A stretch of 64,000 nt of DNA from Bombyx mori. Lineage: Eukaryota; Arthropoda; Insecta; Lepidoptera; Bombycidae. Of this stretch, positions 10,838 through 20,465 are shown one piece after another. Position numbers and translations under genes: made by a program. The DNA is taken from positions 14,233,001 to 14,297,000 of the forward strand of contig NC_085119.1 of the NCBI RefSeq assembly GCF_030269925.1, read 5' to 3'. Under the pieces are notes generated by a model. The model had not been told where the DNA came from. It did no database searches and was given only the letters and a program-made list of their open reading frames with translations. Numbering within the stretch: the stretch's first letter is position 1; the number at the start of each line of letters is the position of its first letter.

Positions 10838-11011
10838 TGGTGGTAGGACCTCTTGTGAGTCCGCACGGGTAGGTACCACCACCCCGCCTATTTCTACTGT
10901 GAACCAGTAATGTGTTTCCGTTTGAAGGGTGAAGATGTCTATGGGCTCCAGTAACCACTTAACACCAGGTGGACTGTGAGCTCGTCCACCCATCTAAGCA
11001 ATAAAAAAAAA
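10838..11011 (+). repeat. Bm1 SINE with internal deletion
   Basis: Starts ACTGGTGGTAGGACCTC and ends AGCAATAAAAAAAAAA. The segment between GTTTGAAGGGTG and AAGATGTCTATGGG is deleted, removing about 75 bp including the GCAGCCGTTGTAAC block. Confidence 0.9.
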
Positions 11012-11327
11012 ACTTCACGAGGCTTAGCATAAGATGATTAAAATGAATAATAATAATTTACGATTATAGTGCCATTTAAATGCGTCTGTGAAGTTTGTAA
11101 TCACGAATTCGTGTAGGAGTTGGCTTGAAATAGTAATAAGGCTTTGACACGGGTCAGTTGGAGCCATGTAATATTCAGAGCGAAATTTTCCAGTTATCAA
11201 ACTATCTCATACGTAGGTTTATACATTTTTAAGCCTTATGTAAGCTGCTTTTATTTCATTCATTAAAGTGAAAACTTGTTTAGCTGCGTTGAACACTTTT
11301 TGGTAGTGGTTTTTTTTTTCTTTCTCC

Positions 11328-11665
11328 CTATTCTAGTAACCTCTGGGGGTTACTCTAGATTCGCTGAGCTTGTAGGTGAGCTCACGGGGCTCAAACCTGA
11401 CGACGCTGCTAACATGAACCTAGCAAGAGCCGTGCTTTGCAGAATCTACCCCCGGATCGGAAACGCGACCCACTGAAAAAATCCGGCGAGAAACTCAGTG
11501 GGCTGTGTTTGTGGGTTAATTTACTCGTCGAGCCCTTCGTCGCAAGCGACGGGTTCGACGAGAACGATGACCGGTGTTTGAGGTACCTAAAAGCACCGTT
11601 AGTGGATCGGGAGGATCCGAAATGACGTGTTTGGGGCGACGTCGACTGCTTTCCATTCGATCCGC
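11328..11665 (+). repeat. Family S repeat, near-complete copy
   Basis: This contains GGTGAGCTCACGGGGCTCAA, then two hairpins. CCCACTGA (11469-11476) pairs with TCAGTGGG (11495-11502). The long imperfect palindrome at 11524-11562 has arms CTCGTCGA and TCGACGAG. Homologous copies lie at 19500-19830, 30050-30290 and (minus) 32265-32455. The frames here are not conserved between copies, so it is unlikely to be coding. Confidence 0.75.
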
Positions 11666-12195
11666 AGGATCGGGAATGAAAATTTGATGGGTTCCCGTCA
11701 CCTATATGCTTCTTGTAATGTTACGTACTGCTCTGATAGTAGATTGGCGTATATTCAGCGGCCTGTGTACACAAATACATATACAAGTATAGCATATCGT
11801 TTATACCTGACCGTGCTGTGTGCGTTAGATGCTTTTTGGACGGGTGAAATATTGTGAGTTCGTGTCACCGACGTGCGTAATAGCAGCATTTCTATAGCTA
11901 TACAGGTGAGGTACTATGCAACTTTTGTCTGTATCTGTGTTACTTTACAATAAAAATTAAATGGATTTAGTAAAAAAGTGATAGTATATTAATTATTATT
12001 TTATTAAATTATATTTATATTTTGTCATGATCTTCTAGAGTCCATAATTTATTTGAATAATAACAAATCAAACCGTTTGAAAACCAAATTGATATTGATA
12101 ATTAATTATAATTTAAAAATGAAATTTCAATTTTTAATACAAACATTCTAAGTTATAAATTTTCATTTCTGTCTGCAGTTCCTGTGTCTGCCAGT
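11666..12195. other. No gene seen
   Basis: A+T-rich from 11940 onward. The 76-codon plus frame (11627-11857) begins inside family S and has no homology evidence. Confidence 0.5.
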
Positions 12196-12204
12196 ATTTA
12201 TTTT

Positions 12205-12330
12205 TTATAGCCATTTTTGGCAGACGAGCGTACGGCCTACCTGATGGTAATCACGTCGCTCATAGGCATCAGCAACGCCTGGAAGACCGACAAGTCCCTG
12301 TCTATTAGACTAAGCCCCTAGCTAGGAAAA
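12205..12330 (-). repeat. Diverged Jockey-like LINE 3' tail
   Basis: TTTTTGGCAGACGAGCGTAC, GGCCTACCTGATGGTAA and CATCAGCAACGCCTGG parallel the minus-strand tail seen at 33850-33965 but are clearly diverged. It ends near AAAAGCGAAAAAAAG, where the second inverted-end repeat begins. Confidence 0.5.
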
Positions 12331-12341
12331 GCGAAAAAAAG

Positions 12342-12690
12342 ATGTGTGGTGTCGTGGGACACCGGATAGGAACGAAGTTCCTTATTATATAAACATTAAT
12401 TTTAAGTTCTATTCGAGGTATAAAGAAAATAATTATTCGGGTCTACATTTTTTATTATGATTTTTTTATTGATGAAAATAAAAATAAAACTACTTTACAA
12501 AGTCATCAATTTCATTTTATTCACAATTATTTATAAAAAATATATAATATAAATATGTTATTTTTTGTACGTTATTACAAAGTTAATTCGTACACTGTGT
12601 GCATTACTAATAAAAATCTTACGTTACGGACGTTTTTTCCCGGTTAGGGTACCCCTCCGCATCGTCCCATAAGGAACTTCGTTCCAAAAA
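12342..12690. repeat. 350-bp repeat with inverted ends, copy 2
   Basis: The counterpart of 5432-5784. Here the inverted motif is perfect: GGAACGAAGTTCCTTAT (12369-12385) against ATAAGGAACTTCGTTCC (12669-12685). A shared core TTTTTTCCCGGTTAGGGTAC lies near the right end. Like copy 1, it starts immediately after an A-rich LINE tail. Confidence 0.78.
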
Positions 12691-12980
12691 TGCTAAAGTA
12701 TTACAACATAATTAGGTAACAAATCCAAATCCGCTTAAATTTTTCGAAGATCTTGGTGGAATTTCAACACACTAATGCACCCCGTAGAGCCAGCGCTACA
12801 GAGCACATAGATCGCATCTGCGGTGAATTTATTGAGCTTCGCGATATTACACACATCGGCCCGGAGCGGATTAAGGGCATTTATCTCCGGGTATCATTAT
12901 TTTATCCGTGACAGAATAGTTAAATTAAAATAAACGAATCGTAATGTTTGTACCGAGGCTTGCACCTTAGTAAATATATA

Positions 12981-13083
12981 TCTATATATATAAAAATGAA
13001 TTGCTGTTCGTTAGTCTCGCTAAAACTCGAGAACGGCTGGACCGATTTGGCTAATTTTGATCTTGAATTATTTGTGGAAGTCT
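12981..13083 (+). mobile_element. Helitron-like family Hel-C, 5' fragment
   Basis: A|TCTATATATATAAAAATG gives the expected A|TC junction, and the next 85 bp match 53134-53235 (TTGCTGTTCGTTAGTCTCGC). Similarity stops at GTGGAAGTC, so the 3' two thirds are lost. Confidence 0.65.
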
Positions 13084-13318
13084 TTGACCTCACATCTCAA
13101 AGATTCTGCATACACTCTATACATCTATCAGCTACGATAGTAGCTCAGGTAACTTTTGCCATTGCTCTACTAGGCCAATTACAAAAACATAGTATATGCT
13201 ACTAACCATTGCTTTGCATTGTCAGAATTTATGAAAAACAACAAAATAAGTGCCAACCATGTAAATTTTCAAACCAATCGACAAATAATAATATTTTTTT
13301 ACGTTTTAGACCATCTTT

Positions 13319-13771
13319 AGTCATCGTGGCCTAACGGATAAGACGTCCGGTGCATTCGTGTTGAAGCGATGCACCGGTGTTCGAATCCCGCAGGCGGGTA
13401 CCAATTTTTCTAATGAAATACGTACTCAACAAATGTTCACGATTGACTTCCACGGTGAAGGAATAACATCGTGTAATAAAAATGAAACCCGCAAAAATTA
13501 TAATTTGCGTAATTACTGGTGGTATAGGACCTCTGGCGAGTCCGCGCGGATGGGTACCACCACCCTGCCTATTTCTGCCGTGAAGCAGTAATGCGTTTCG
13601 GTTTGAAGGGTGGGGCAGCCGTTGTAACTATACTTGAGACCTTAGAACTTGTATCTCAAGGTGGGTGGCGCATTTACGTTGTGGATGTCTATGGGCTCCA
13701 GTAACCACTTAACACCAGGTGGGCTGTGAGCTCGTCCACCCATCTAAGCAATAAAAAAAAAAAAAAAAAAA
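13319..13771 (+). repeat. Bm1 SINE, full length
   Basis: The tRNA-like head has an A-box region (TGGCCTAACGG, 13327-13337) and a B-box region (GTGTTCGAATCCC, 13377-13389). Then come the AATGAAATACGTACTCAAC linker, the conserved middle box, and a tail AATAAAAA followed by a long A run. At about 450 bp this is the most complete copy in the window. RNA polymerase III would be the expected promoter user. No clear target duplication was found. Confidence 0.95.
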
Positions 13772-14070
13772 ATTTAATTAGCATTCGTTCGAAAAGAACG
13801 TTCTTAGAGACACACGAAATGGTAATGTTCTTAATCCAGCTCTGTTCGTTCCACATACCTTTTACTTGCCAGAAAGTAAATGTCTACACGTAGTTTAAAG
13901 GAACGACTGACGGAAACAACGGAGGAATTCCATTCGAATTTTCAACCATATGAAAGTGCTGGTGATAAAGGAACTGTAGCAGCATAGAGTTTTTTTTTCG
14001 TTCACATATTTGGCAATTCTTGAAGATTGTTTATTAGTACTGAATATGGAGTTTTTCGAATTGAGAAAGA
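13772..14070. other. No gene seen
   Basis: Spacer between the Bm1 tail and the purine repeat. The 134-codon minus frame crossing it (13895-14299) is mostly a translation of that low-complexity repeat. Confidence 0.5.
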
Positions 14071-14205
14071 AAAGGAGAGAGAGAGGGAGACAGAGAGAGA
14101 GGGAGACAGAGAGAGAGGGAGACAGAGAGAGAGGGAGAGACACGGAGAAGGAGAGGCAGAGGGAGAGAGGGGGAGTGAGAGAGGGAGAGAGAGGGACAGC
14201 ATTTC
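14071..14205 (+). repeat. Purine-only minisatellite, 16-bp period
   Basis: The C of GGGAGAC recurs at 14091, 14107 and 14123 (period 16) and then at 14141, after which the array degenerates into GAGAGGGAGAG. One strand is almost purely A and G. Long open frames in several registers are a by-product. Confidence 0.9.
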
Positions 14206-14351
14206 GGACTAACGTATCAATTTTGCAAGAACTCAAAATCTCCTCGCGGCTGTCATACGAGTGTCTTCGCAGAGTCCTTGAATAATATACTTTGATCACA
14301 TTGCATAGAAGGATGGTAGCAATCTCGGGGGCTCATCGTGACTGGTAAGGT

Positions 14352-14578
14352 GGATGAGACCTCAGGGCGCGGATGAGACCTCAGGGCGCAGCCCAATACG
14401 TTGGTCCGACCAGATCCGCACCGCTCTTGATTTTACATTTCACAACGCCCTCTACACCGCCCGAGATAAGAATAGATGGAGGAAGATCGTACGTGTGAAG
14501 GTGATACAAAACAAAAGGGTGGTCACGACCCTCAGCAGTGAGGCACACGACGCAAGGAGGAGGAAATGGAAAGATTAA
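14352..14578 (+). pseudogene. RTE-like LINE C-terminal fragment
   Basis: The frame reads SPIRWSDQIRTALDF, then ALYTARDKNRWRKI, the motif order also seen in the frames at 47061-47252 and 50750. Near the end is GTCACGACCCTCAGCAGTGAGG, the shared 3' block, then an AGGAGGAGG tail. The first 38 bp are a perfect 19-bp tandem duplication (14352-14370 and 14371-14389). The upstream reverse transcriptase is absent. Confidence 0.7.
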
Positions 14579-14580
14579 TA

Positions 14581-14985
14581 TGACCTTAATATGGTCTGCC
14601 GTCTTGTATGGATCAGCTTGTTGGAAAGTGCCGGATGAAAGGTGATTGCATGAGTCGCGATAATGGATAGAATACGGAATGAATATGTTAAAGGTAGTCT
14701 GAAAGTGGCACCTGTGACAGAGAAGTTGAGAAGTTCGCGTTTTGGATGGTATGGACATATGATGAGATGAAATGACAATGAGGTTGTTATCAGAGTTTTA
14801 ACTATGAGTGTGGAAGGCTTTAGAGGCAGAGGTAGACCTAAAAAAAATGGATGGATTGCGTGAAAGACGATATGTGTAAGAGAGGAGTGAGAGTAGAAAT
14901 GAGATAGAGGAGTATAAAAGGAGAAAACATGTCACGCTGACCCCAAGTGACTGGGAGAAGCGCAGGAGAATGATGAGACAGGTAT
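14581..14985 (+). pseudogene. LINE C-terminal fragment, second family
   Basis: Decayed coding sequence with GGTATGGACATATGATGAGA, GGCAGAGGTAGACC and GAGAAAACATGTC, matching the shorter copy at 56016-56270 in order and spacing. Stops and frameshifts interrupt it. It starts within a few bases of the end of the LINE before it. It ends near GGAGAATGATGAGAC without a long tail. Confidence 0.65.
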
Positions 14986-15640
14986 ATATATTGTACAATA
15001 GGCGGTCTTATGCAGATCTTACTCCAGACTTCGTTTTATCTGCAGAATTTCTGAAATACAATACAGTAGGTATGATGTTGTGTACTATTATTAACAATAT
15101 TAAAGTGGTCTATCATTTATTACACGATTAGAGGATTTTTAATTAATAGCTCCTCAATTCCGTAGATATCAATCTGTGTGTTAACTTTGAATATGATTGA
15201 ATAGTTTTGCTCTATACATTTCTTGTGATTTAAATAATTACGGAAATTTATCGATCTGTAAAATGGTTATAGTAATTTATTAAAAAAAAAAAAAACTCAC
15301 AAACTCACATACAGTTAGCGCCGAATTCAATTTAGTAAATTAAAAAAGTCATATTTCGTCCCCAGCTGTATTTACGGTTCCTACCTGAGTGGCCATTTGT
15401 GTTATTGCTAGTGACGAGGCAAAGAACAAATTTAATAATGAAAAAGCGAGTTTAAGACTTTGCTTGAAGACATATTTTTTTTAACTGTAACATTATTAGT
15501 AAAGTTTTATCAGTAGATTTTGTTCTATGAGAAACTTTCGTAAAGTATATGTTTGTTTTTATGTATAAATAAATGTTCGCTTTTAAGGAGCTTTGGTAGA
15601 TTTGTCAGTGACAATGAGAATCGATTGTTGTTATATTTTT
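14986..15640. other. No gene seen
   Basis: A+T-rich noncoding sequence. No frame, repeat partner or regulatory motif could be supported. Confidence 0.5.
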
Positions 15641-15888
15641 TTTTTTTTTTATTGCTTACATGTGTGGATGAGCTCACAGCCCACCTGGTGTTAAGTGGTT
15701 ACTGGAGCCCATAGACATTTACAACGTAAATGCGCCACACATCTTGAGATACAAGTTCTAAGGTCTCAGTACAGTTACAACGGCTGCCCCGCCCTTCAAA
15801 CCGAAACGCATTACTGCTTCACGGCTGAAATAGGCAGGGAGGTGGTACCTACCCGTGTGGACTCACAAGAGGTCCTACCACCAGTAAT
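15641..15888 (-). repeat. Bm1 SINE
   Basis: Headless copy on the minus strand, from a T run and ATTGCTTACATGTG to CCTACCACCAGTAA. A 169-codon plus frame (15695-16204) runs through it and the next repeat and is not a gene. Confidence 0.92.
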
Positions 15889-16014
15889 AGTTACTTTTAA
15901 TACCTTTTCATTTAAGATGTTTGAGTTGAAGATTAGTAAAGATCAGTCGAGTTTTCTGATGTCGAAATCCAACAGGAGACGAAGTCTTCAAAACGTGCTG
16001 ACACAAAAGGCAAG

Positions 16015-16435
16015 AAACTTGGTGTATTCGTATTCCGCGTTGCCATTGTGCCGGGGTTCGAATCCCACAGGCAAGTATTTTTTTTATTTTTTTATTGCCC
16101 TTGTAGGCAGACGAGCATACGGCCCACCTGATGGTGAGTGGCTACCGTCGTCCATGGACTTCAGCAATGCCAGGGGTAGAGCCAAGCCGCTGCCTACCGC
16201 TTAATTCTCTCCACAAGCTTTTTCTATATAAATAAGTACTTTACATATATTCACGAACGACTTCGTTAAAGAATAATATTGTGGAATATAAATCAAACCC
16301 GCGTGTGGCGTGTTGTGTGTTGTAAGTCCGCACGGGTAGGTATCATTACCTGCCTATTTCTGCCGTGAAGCAATAATGTTTTTTGTCATGAAGAGTGAAG
16401 CAGCCGTCTATTCATTTAAAAAAAATAAAAAAAGA
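16015..16435 (+). repeat. Bm1 SINE, old, split by a LINE tail
   Basis: The head B box (GGGGTTCGAATCCCACAGGC) lies before 16080. The linker (ATTCACGAACGACTTC) and body (GTCCGCACGGGTAGGTATC) follow after 16203, ending in AAAAAAAATAAAAAAAG. The interruption is the minus LINE tail at 16080-16202. Divergence inside both halves shows this Bm1 was already old. Confidence 0.75.
16080..16202 (-). mobile_element. Jockey/CR1-like LINE 3' tail
   Basis: On the minus strand it reads AGCGGTAGGCAGCGGCTTGG through CAATGCC-type text to CTACAAGGGCAATAAAAAAA. The coding sense matches the end of the 89-codon frame at 63136-63405. Only the last 120 bp are present. Confidence 0.8.
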
Positions 16436-16652
16436 CGATCTGCCTAATCAAAATATATTAATTTAGATTTACTATTTGTATAATATCTTAAGATTTTATA
16501 GATATTTCGATGCTCATTAAAACAGTGGTATATTTTTAATAAACGGTCCATTTTAAAATATGAGATCAAAGTGCTTGTAGGCTAAAACTTGATGTGAAGT
16601 AATTGAGAAAAAATAGTATGAATAATTAATTCAATTGCTGTTCAACGGCTCA

Positions 16653-17083
16653 TCTATACTTATTTTATTATTAATATTATAAAGCTGAAGCTGTTTGAAC
16701 GCGCTAATCTCAGGAACTACTGGTCCGATTTGAAAAATTCTTTTAGTGTTAGATAGCCCATTTATCGAGGAAGGATAAGCTATATATAACACCAAGCTAA
16801 GACTAATACAAGCGGAGTACTAATAAAGAATGTTTCAAAATCGTTTTTTTCCCCCTTTTGGGATCTTCCGCTGCGTGCGCTGTAGAAACTGTTAAAGTTT
16901 CGCTAAAATATTGTATGACAGAATTGTTCCCCTTTAAAAAATCCGCGACAGCATACGTTAGGACCATAGACCATATTTAGGTTGGCTCACTATAACGTAT
17001 TTTATGTTAACCAAATTTGTTCTAAAATAAAGCATTATCTGTGAACTATTCCACGCGGACGAAGTCGCGCGGGCAAAAACTAG
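16653..17083 (+). mobile_element. Helitron-like element, family Hel-B, copy 1
   Basis: Begins A|TCTATACTTATT, continues through AATATTATAAAGCTGAAG, CGCGCTAATCTCAGGAAC and TAGCCCATTTATCGAGG, and ends GCGGACGAAGTCGCG...CTAG (17080-17083). The base after CTAG is A, not the expected T. The inverted copy at 52860-53435 shares these blocks. It has no coding capacity, so it would depend on an autonomous Helitron. Confidence 0.65.
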
Positions 17084-17301
17084 AGTTATATATAACTAGG
17101 TGAATAACTTTCATTAGAATATTAGAAAATCACTCGGAGAAGAACGAAAATATAATTGAACTAAATGATTTGGTTATAAATCACACAACACATCACTAGT
17201 AGGCGTCGATCAATAGTAATATGATGTTGTGTTATTTGCTTCGTATTTTACTAATAAATTAATTTTTCTCCGAACATCCTACTATTTGTTTTACGTATTA
17301 A

Positions 17302-18309
17302 CACGTTCGCTGCGGCAAGTAAAATCTTAAATCTTTGTCTGGTGCGGCGGCGGGCCAAATTGTGCCCCCAATGATTTTTCCGCCAGTGCGTGGTAGGTCT
17401 TTTTCGACACGTCAGCACAAGGTTAGATTAAATTGCTATAACTTTGCGAAAACATAATGTAGGTGAACAGTTTTTGGACTGTTGGAAAAACCTTGAACCC
17501 AACTTCTTTAGATTTGATTCGCCCCGGGATCTGCCGAACAGAAAATGAGAAATAAACCAGGGAAAGTGGCGGGTCGATATCGACCAGAACCGCACTAGAA
17601 AGTATTTTTAGTAGTGATGGGAAAGACAAAAATAAGGGGATATCGAAAATAAAACAGAATTAAAGTAAAGAAATAAAAATTGTTTATTTAATTATTTATT
17701 AATGGCTGTCTTTAAAACATTTCGCACAAAGATTTTGCTTGCACATTCTGCAGTATGTTTTAATTTTTTTTACTTTCCTTTTCACCTCGGAACTCTTCAT
17801 GGTTTCCCGCAGTTTTTCATTTTCTTGAAGGAAAATATCTTCTGACTGCTGTCACTATCACTATCTGCACCGCAAATTAATTTATTTTCCAAAATACTTA
17901 TCTTTCTTTTGTTGCCTGACATCGTGCCTTTAATTTTAAGGAATAAAAAAAACGTGACGTACGTCAGTTCCGATAGCTTGCCCAACACTAACTGGCGAGG
18001 CGGGCGCTCTGTGCGGTATCGGGCCGCCAGCTGCCTGTTGGGACGGCGGGCCACAATAGGCCTCCTCCCGCACCGAGTTGATATTTTTTACCGTCAGTGC
18101 GTGATAGGCCGATAAAGGCCTGCCGTGATGTTTTTATAGGGAACACCTATACTTTTGACCACAATCTCAAATATATATTTGTCTTTGTCGTACCTTTACA
18201 AACACCTGAGATAATCGTTCCGCACCAGCGAGAGGGACATAGTTTTCTTCGTCCGCACCAGGTGAAATTCCGCGGCAGGCTGATTTGGGCCTGTTCCGCA
18301 GTGAACGTG
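17302..18309 (-). mobile_element. piggyBac-like element, internally deleted
   Basis: TTAA occurs exactly on both sides (17298-17301 and 18310-18313). The terminal inverted repeats differ at one of 14 bases: CACGTTCGCTGCGG (17302-17315) and the complement of CCGCAGTGAACGTG (18296-18309). Inside, on the minus strand, are an N-terminal start and a C-terminal cysteine-rich end, with the catalytic middle missing. A full piggyBac element would be two to three times longer. Direct repeats near the two ends (CAGTGCGTGGTAGG, CAGTGCGTGATAGG) are also present. It cannot move without a transposase from elsewhere. Confidence 0.9.
17699..17922 (-). pseudogene. piggyBac transposase remnant, N- and C-termini
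   Basis: The start codon is at 17922, and the frame begins MSGNKRKISILENK followed by an acidic serine stretch. It stops at 17797 after 41 codons. In another frame the strand continues through ENEKLRETMKSSE to KTYCRMCKQNLCAKCF and a stop at 17699-17701. That ending has C-x2-C-x4-C-x2-C, like the C-terminal cysteine-rich domain of piggyBac transposases, which binds the terminal repeats. The DDD/D catalytic core, about 400 residues in the family, is gone. One frameshift between about 17830 and 17845 separates the two parts. Confidence 0.82.
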
Positions 18310-18313
18310 TTAA

Positions 18314-19499
18314 AGTGTTGCGTAAATTATTTTCGTCATAATTTCGAAAGTTAGTTCGTTTTAAAGCAGTATGTATTGTATTGTGAGCTTGGACGAGTAG
18401 CTACGAACATCCTGCCTCTATCTACGGCGAATCAGTCATTCCTTCTGGTTTGAAAAGTGGGAGCGTTGCTATGTGATACAACTGAAATCATTTTTAAGGA
18501 GAAAGGATCCTTTTTGCAATGTAGTAGATTTTCCGATCCTCGGATAGGAGAGTGCTTACACGAGGTAGGCTAGGTAGAGGCAGGTTTCGCCGCACTGTTC
18601 TGACCTTTCTAGACGTCCATCCGTTGGTTTTCGAAGTCGCGACCATCAGGCTTCACAATTGGCAGACTGTCTAAGCGTTGCCCCCAAATCATACCCGGAT
18701 GAAACCCCACTGGATCGAAACTAGTGTACCCCGAGAGTATTAAGGAGGTCAAGATTTGAGAGATCTGATTGAAGATCTGAGAGATTGAACGCTTTATTTC
18801 ACGATCGTCTGTCCACGTATCGGAATACTCTGCAAAAAGAACCCGGTACGACTAGTTGTCCTAGAGATCTAACGACTATCTAGAATGCGATTGATATTTC
18901 AATGGACCCTTAATGCGAATGCACTCAACCACCAGTCATCAGCAGATAGTTAATTCAAAAGCCTAAAATATTTTTGTTGAAAAGCTGTTGCCAACCTTAT
19001 ACACGCTTACATCACAGAGCTTATTCCATTCTGTTGCTACATTAAGCTCTTCACACTAATAGAATCATAGAAACACATCAGCGGAACAGTTGAACGCGCA
19101 GTTTACACGTAAACATGATGCATAATGGCGTAGCAACTTGCGCTCCGAGTTGTCCGCGCGAGTCATTTAATTACAAACTATGACGTATATTCCGTAGTGA
19201 CGTAGATTTAAAATAGATAGATGAGATATCGTTTAAATAAAATATATTTAGTATACACATACTTGCACACTATTACAGGTATGTTCTTCGCATTGCGTGT
19301 ATGCACGACAAATTAATTGTATTAATAGGATCGCGGTGAAGTTCTATTTAGTATTGAAAGTTAGTATTCCCTTATCTCTTTTTGTGTAAGGTCGAAAATT
19401 GTGGATAGATCTCTGGGACGGATTTAAATGAACACGGCTACGTTATGGTACGTATTTAATTCAGACTGTCGTCCTTTTGCGAAAGATACAAGTGATACA
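18314..19499. other. No gene seen
   Basis: Non-repetitive as far as the window shows. The stretch 18530-18900 is moderately GC-rich but has no long frame. Confidence 0.45.
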
Positions 19500-19830
19500 T
19501 TTTTTTTCCTACCTAAGCTGATAGCCTTGAGAGGCTATGTCAGCGTAACCGTGAGTTCACGGGGCTCAAACCGGGAGTGTTACTAACACTGGCCCTAACA
19601 AGAGCAGTGCTTCGCAGAATCTACCACCGGATCGGAAACGCGATCCACTGAGAAGATCCAGCGAGAAACTCAGTGGGCTGTATCTATGGGTTAATTTACT
19701 CGTCGAGACCTTTGTCGCAAGCGACCGGTTCGGCGAGGACGGTGACCAGTGCTTGAGGTACATAAAAGCACCGTTACTGGTTTGGTAGGATCCCTAATGA
19801 CGTGTTTAGAGCAGTGATGCAGCATTTCCA
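19500..19830 (+). repeat. Family S repeat, near-complete copy
   Basis: Three fold-back units occur in a row. TAGCCT TGAG AGGCTA, extended by GCTGA and TCAGC, lies at about 19518-19546. CCACTGAG pairs with CTCAGTGG near 19645-19677. ACTCGTCGAGACC pairs with CGGTTCGGCGAGG near 19697-19739. The rest matches 11328-11665. The ends are not sharply defined. Confidence 0.75.
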
Positions 19831-20096
19831 CGATCGAATGCGGATCAATTCCAGAATGTTAATACATCTAGAAACTTCTAAAAGCAACAGTTAAGCGCTC
19901 CGTAGCTCTACGGACGCTGCATTACAATGTACTGACAACTTTTGACCTCATTTGCAGTTCCATTGTCACGGATGTACCTGCTGGGGTGTTACAGCGCTTT
20001 TTCACTTTCGTATAAATATTATAAATGTAGTACATGAATATAATGCACTTCATTACCTTGTTCCAGTTTGAGGTTTGGGTAGAATAGGTAGATTAC

Positions 20097-20465
20097 TGTT
20101 ACGCCGGTAAGAGTAACGCCATCTATCGTCGAATAGTCGAACGAATATCAAAGGACCTAGAAGCACCTAGTACGCTCGAGAAATACAACGCCATCTATTT
20201 GACAGATAGCGGAAACCACGACTAGAGATGTGTGGAATATTCTCGATAATTCTAGGGATGAGGTATCAGCTATAAAAGCGATGTAGGGGGATGGCACACA
20301 GTTAGTCAGTAATCGGAACTACTCGAAGCGAAACAGCGAACGGATCACCTGAAGCGAAGCGAAAGAAGCGAATTGAGAATTTGAAAGTGTTTGGGAAATG
20401 TTGAATACAGTTTTTAGTTGTACTTTGGTGAAATTTTATTTATCCCGAAACCTCAGTGCGTAACA
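20097..20465 (+). mobile_element. Solo LTR, copy 2
   Basis: TGTTACGCC to GCGTAACA, 369 bp, with a 4-bp duplication TTAC (20093-20096 and 20466-20469). It matches the LTR at 8227 along its length, including the two AACGCCATCTAT boxes and TATAAAA (20271-20277). The differing flank duplications show two independent insertions, each reduced to a single LTR. Confidence 0.88.

Noticed and set aside
13319..13395. tRNA genes at Bm1 heads (also 22079, 36686, 57293, 58292, 58939)
   Set aside because: The A- and B-box regions are present, but the heads run directly into Bm1 linker and do not form acceptor stems. They are SINE promoters, not tRNA genes.
13895..14299. Serine/leucine/proline-rich proteins of 134 and 66 codons and the glutamate/arginine-rich opposite frames
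   Set aside because: They are translations of the purine minisatellite in several registers.
15695..16204. A 169-codon plus-strand protein
   Set aside because: It reads through a reversed Bm1, unrelated sequence, a Bm1 head and a reversed LINE tail.
18520..18740. Another LINE 3' UTR, because of words resembling CCCGGATG and CCCCACTGG
   Set aside because: The resemblance to 38960-39010 is only a few short words, without order or a tail.
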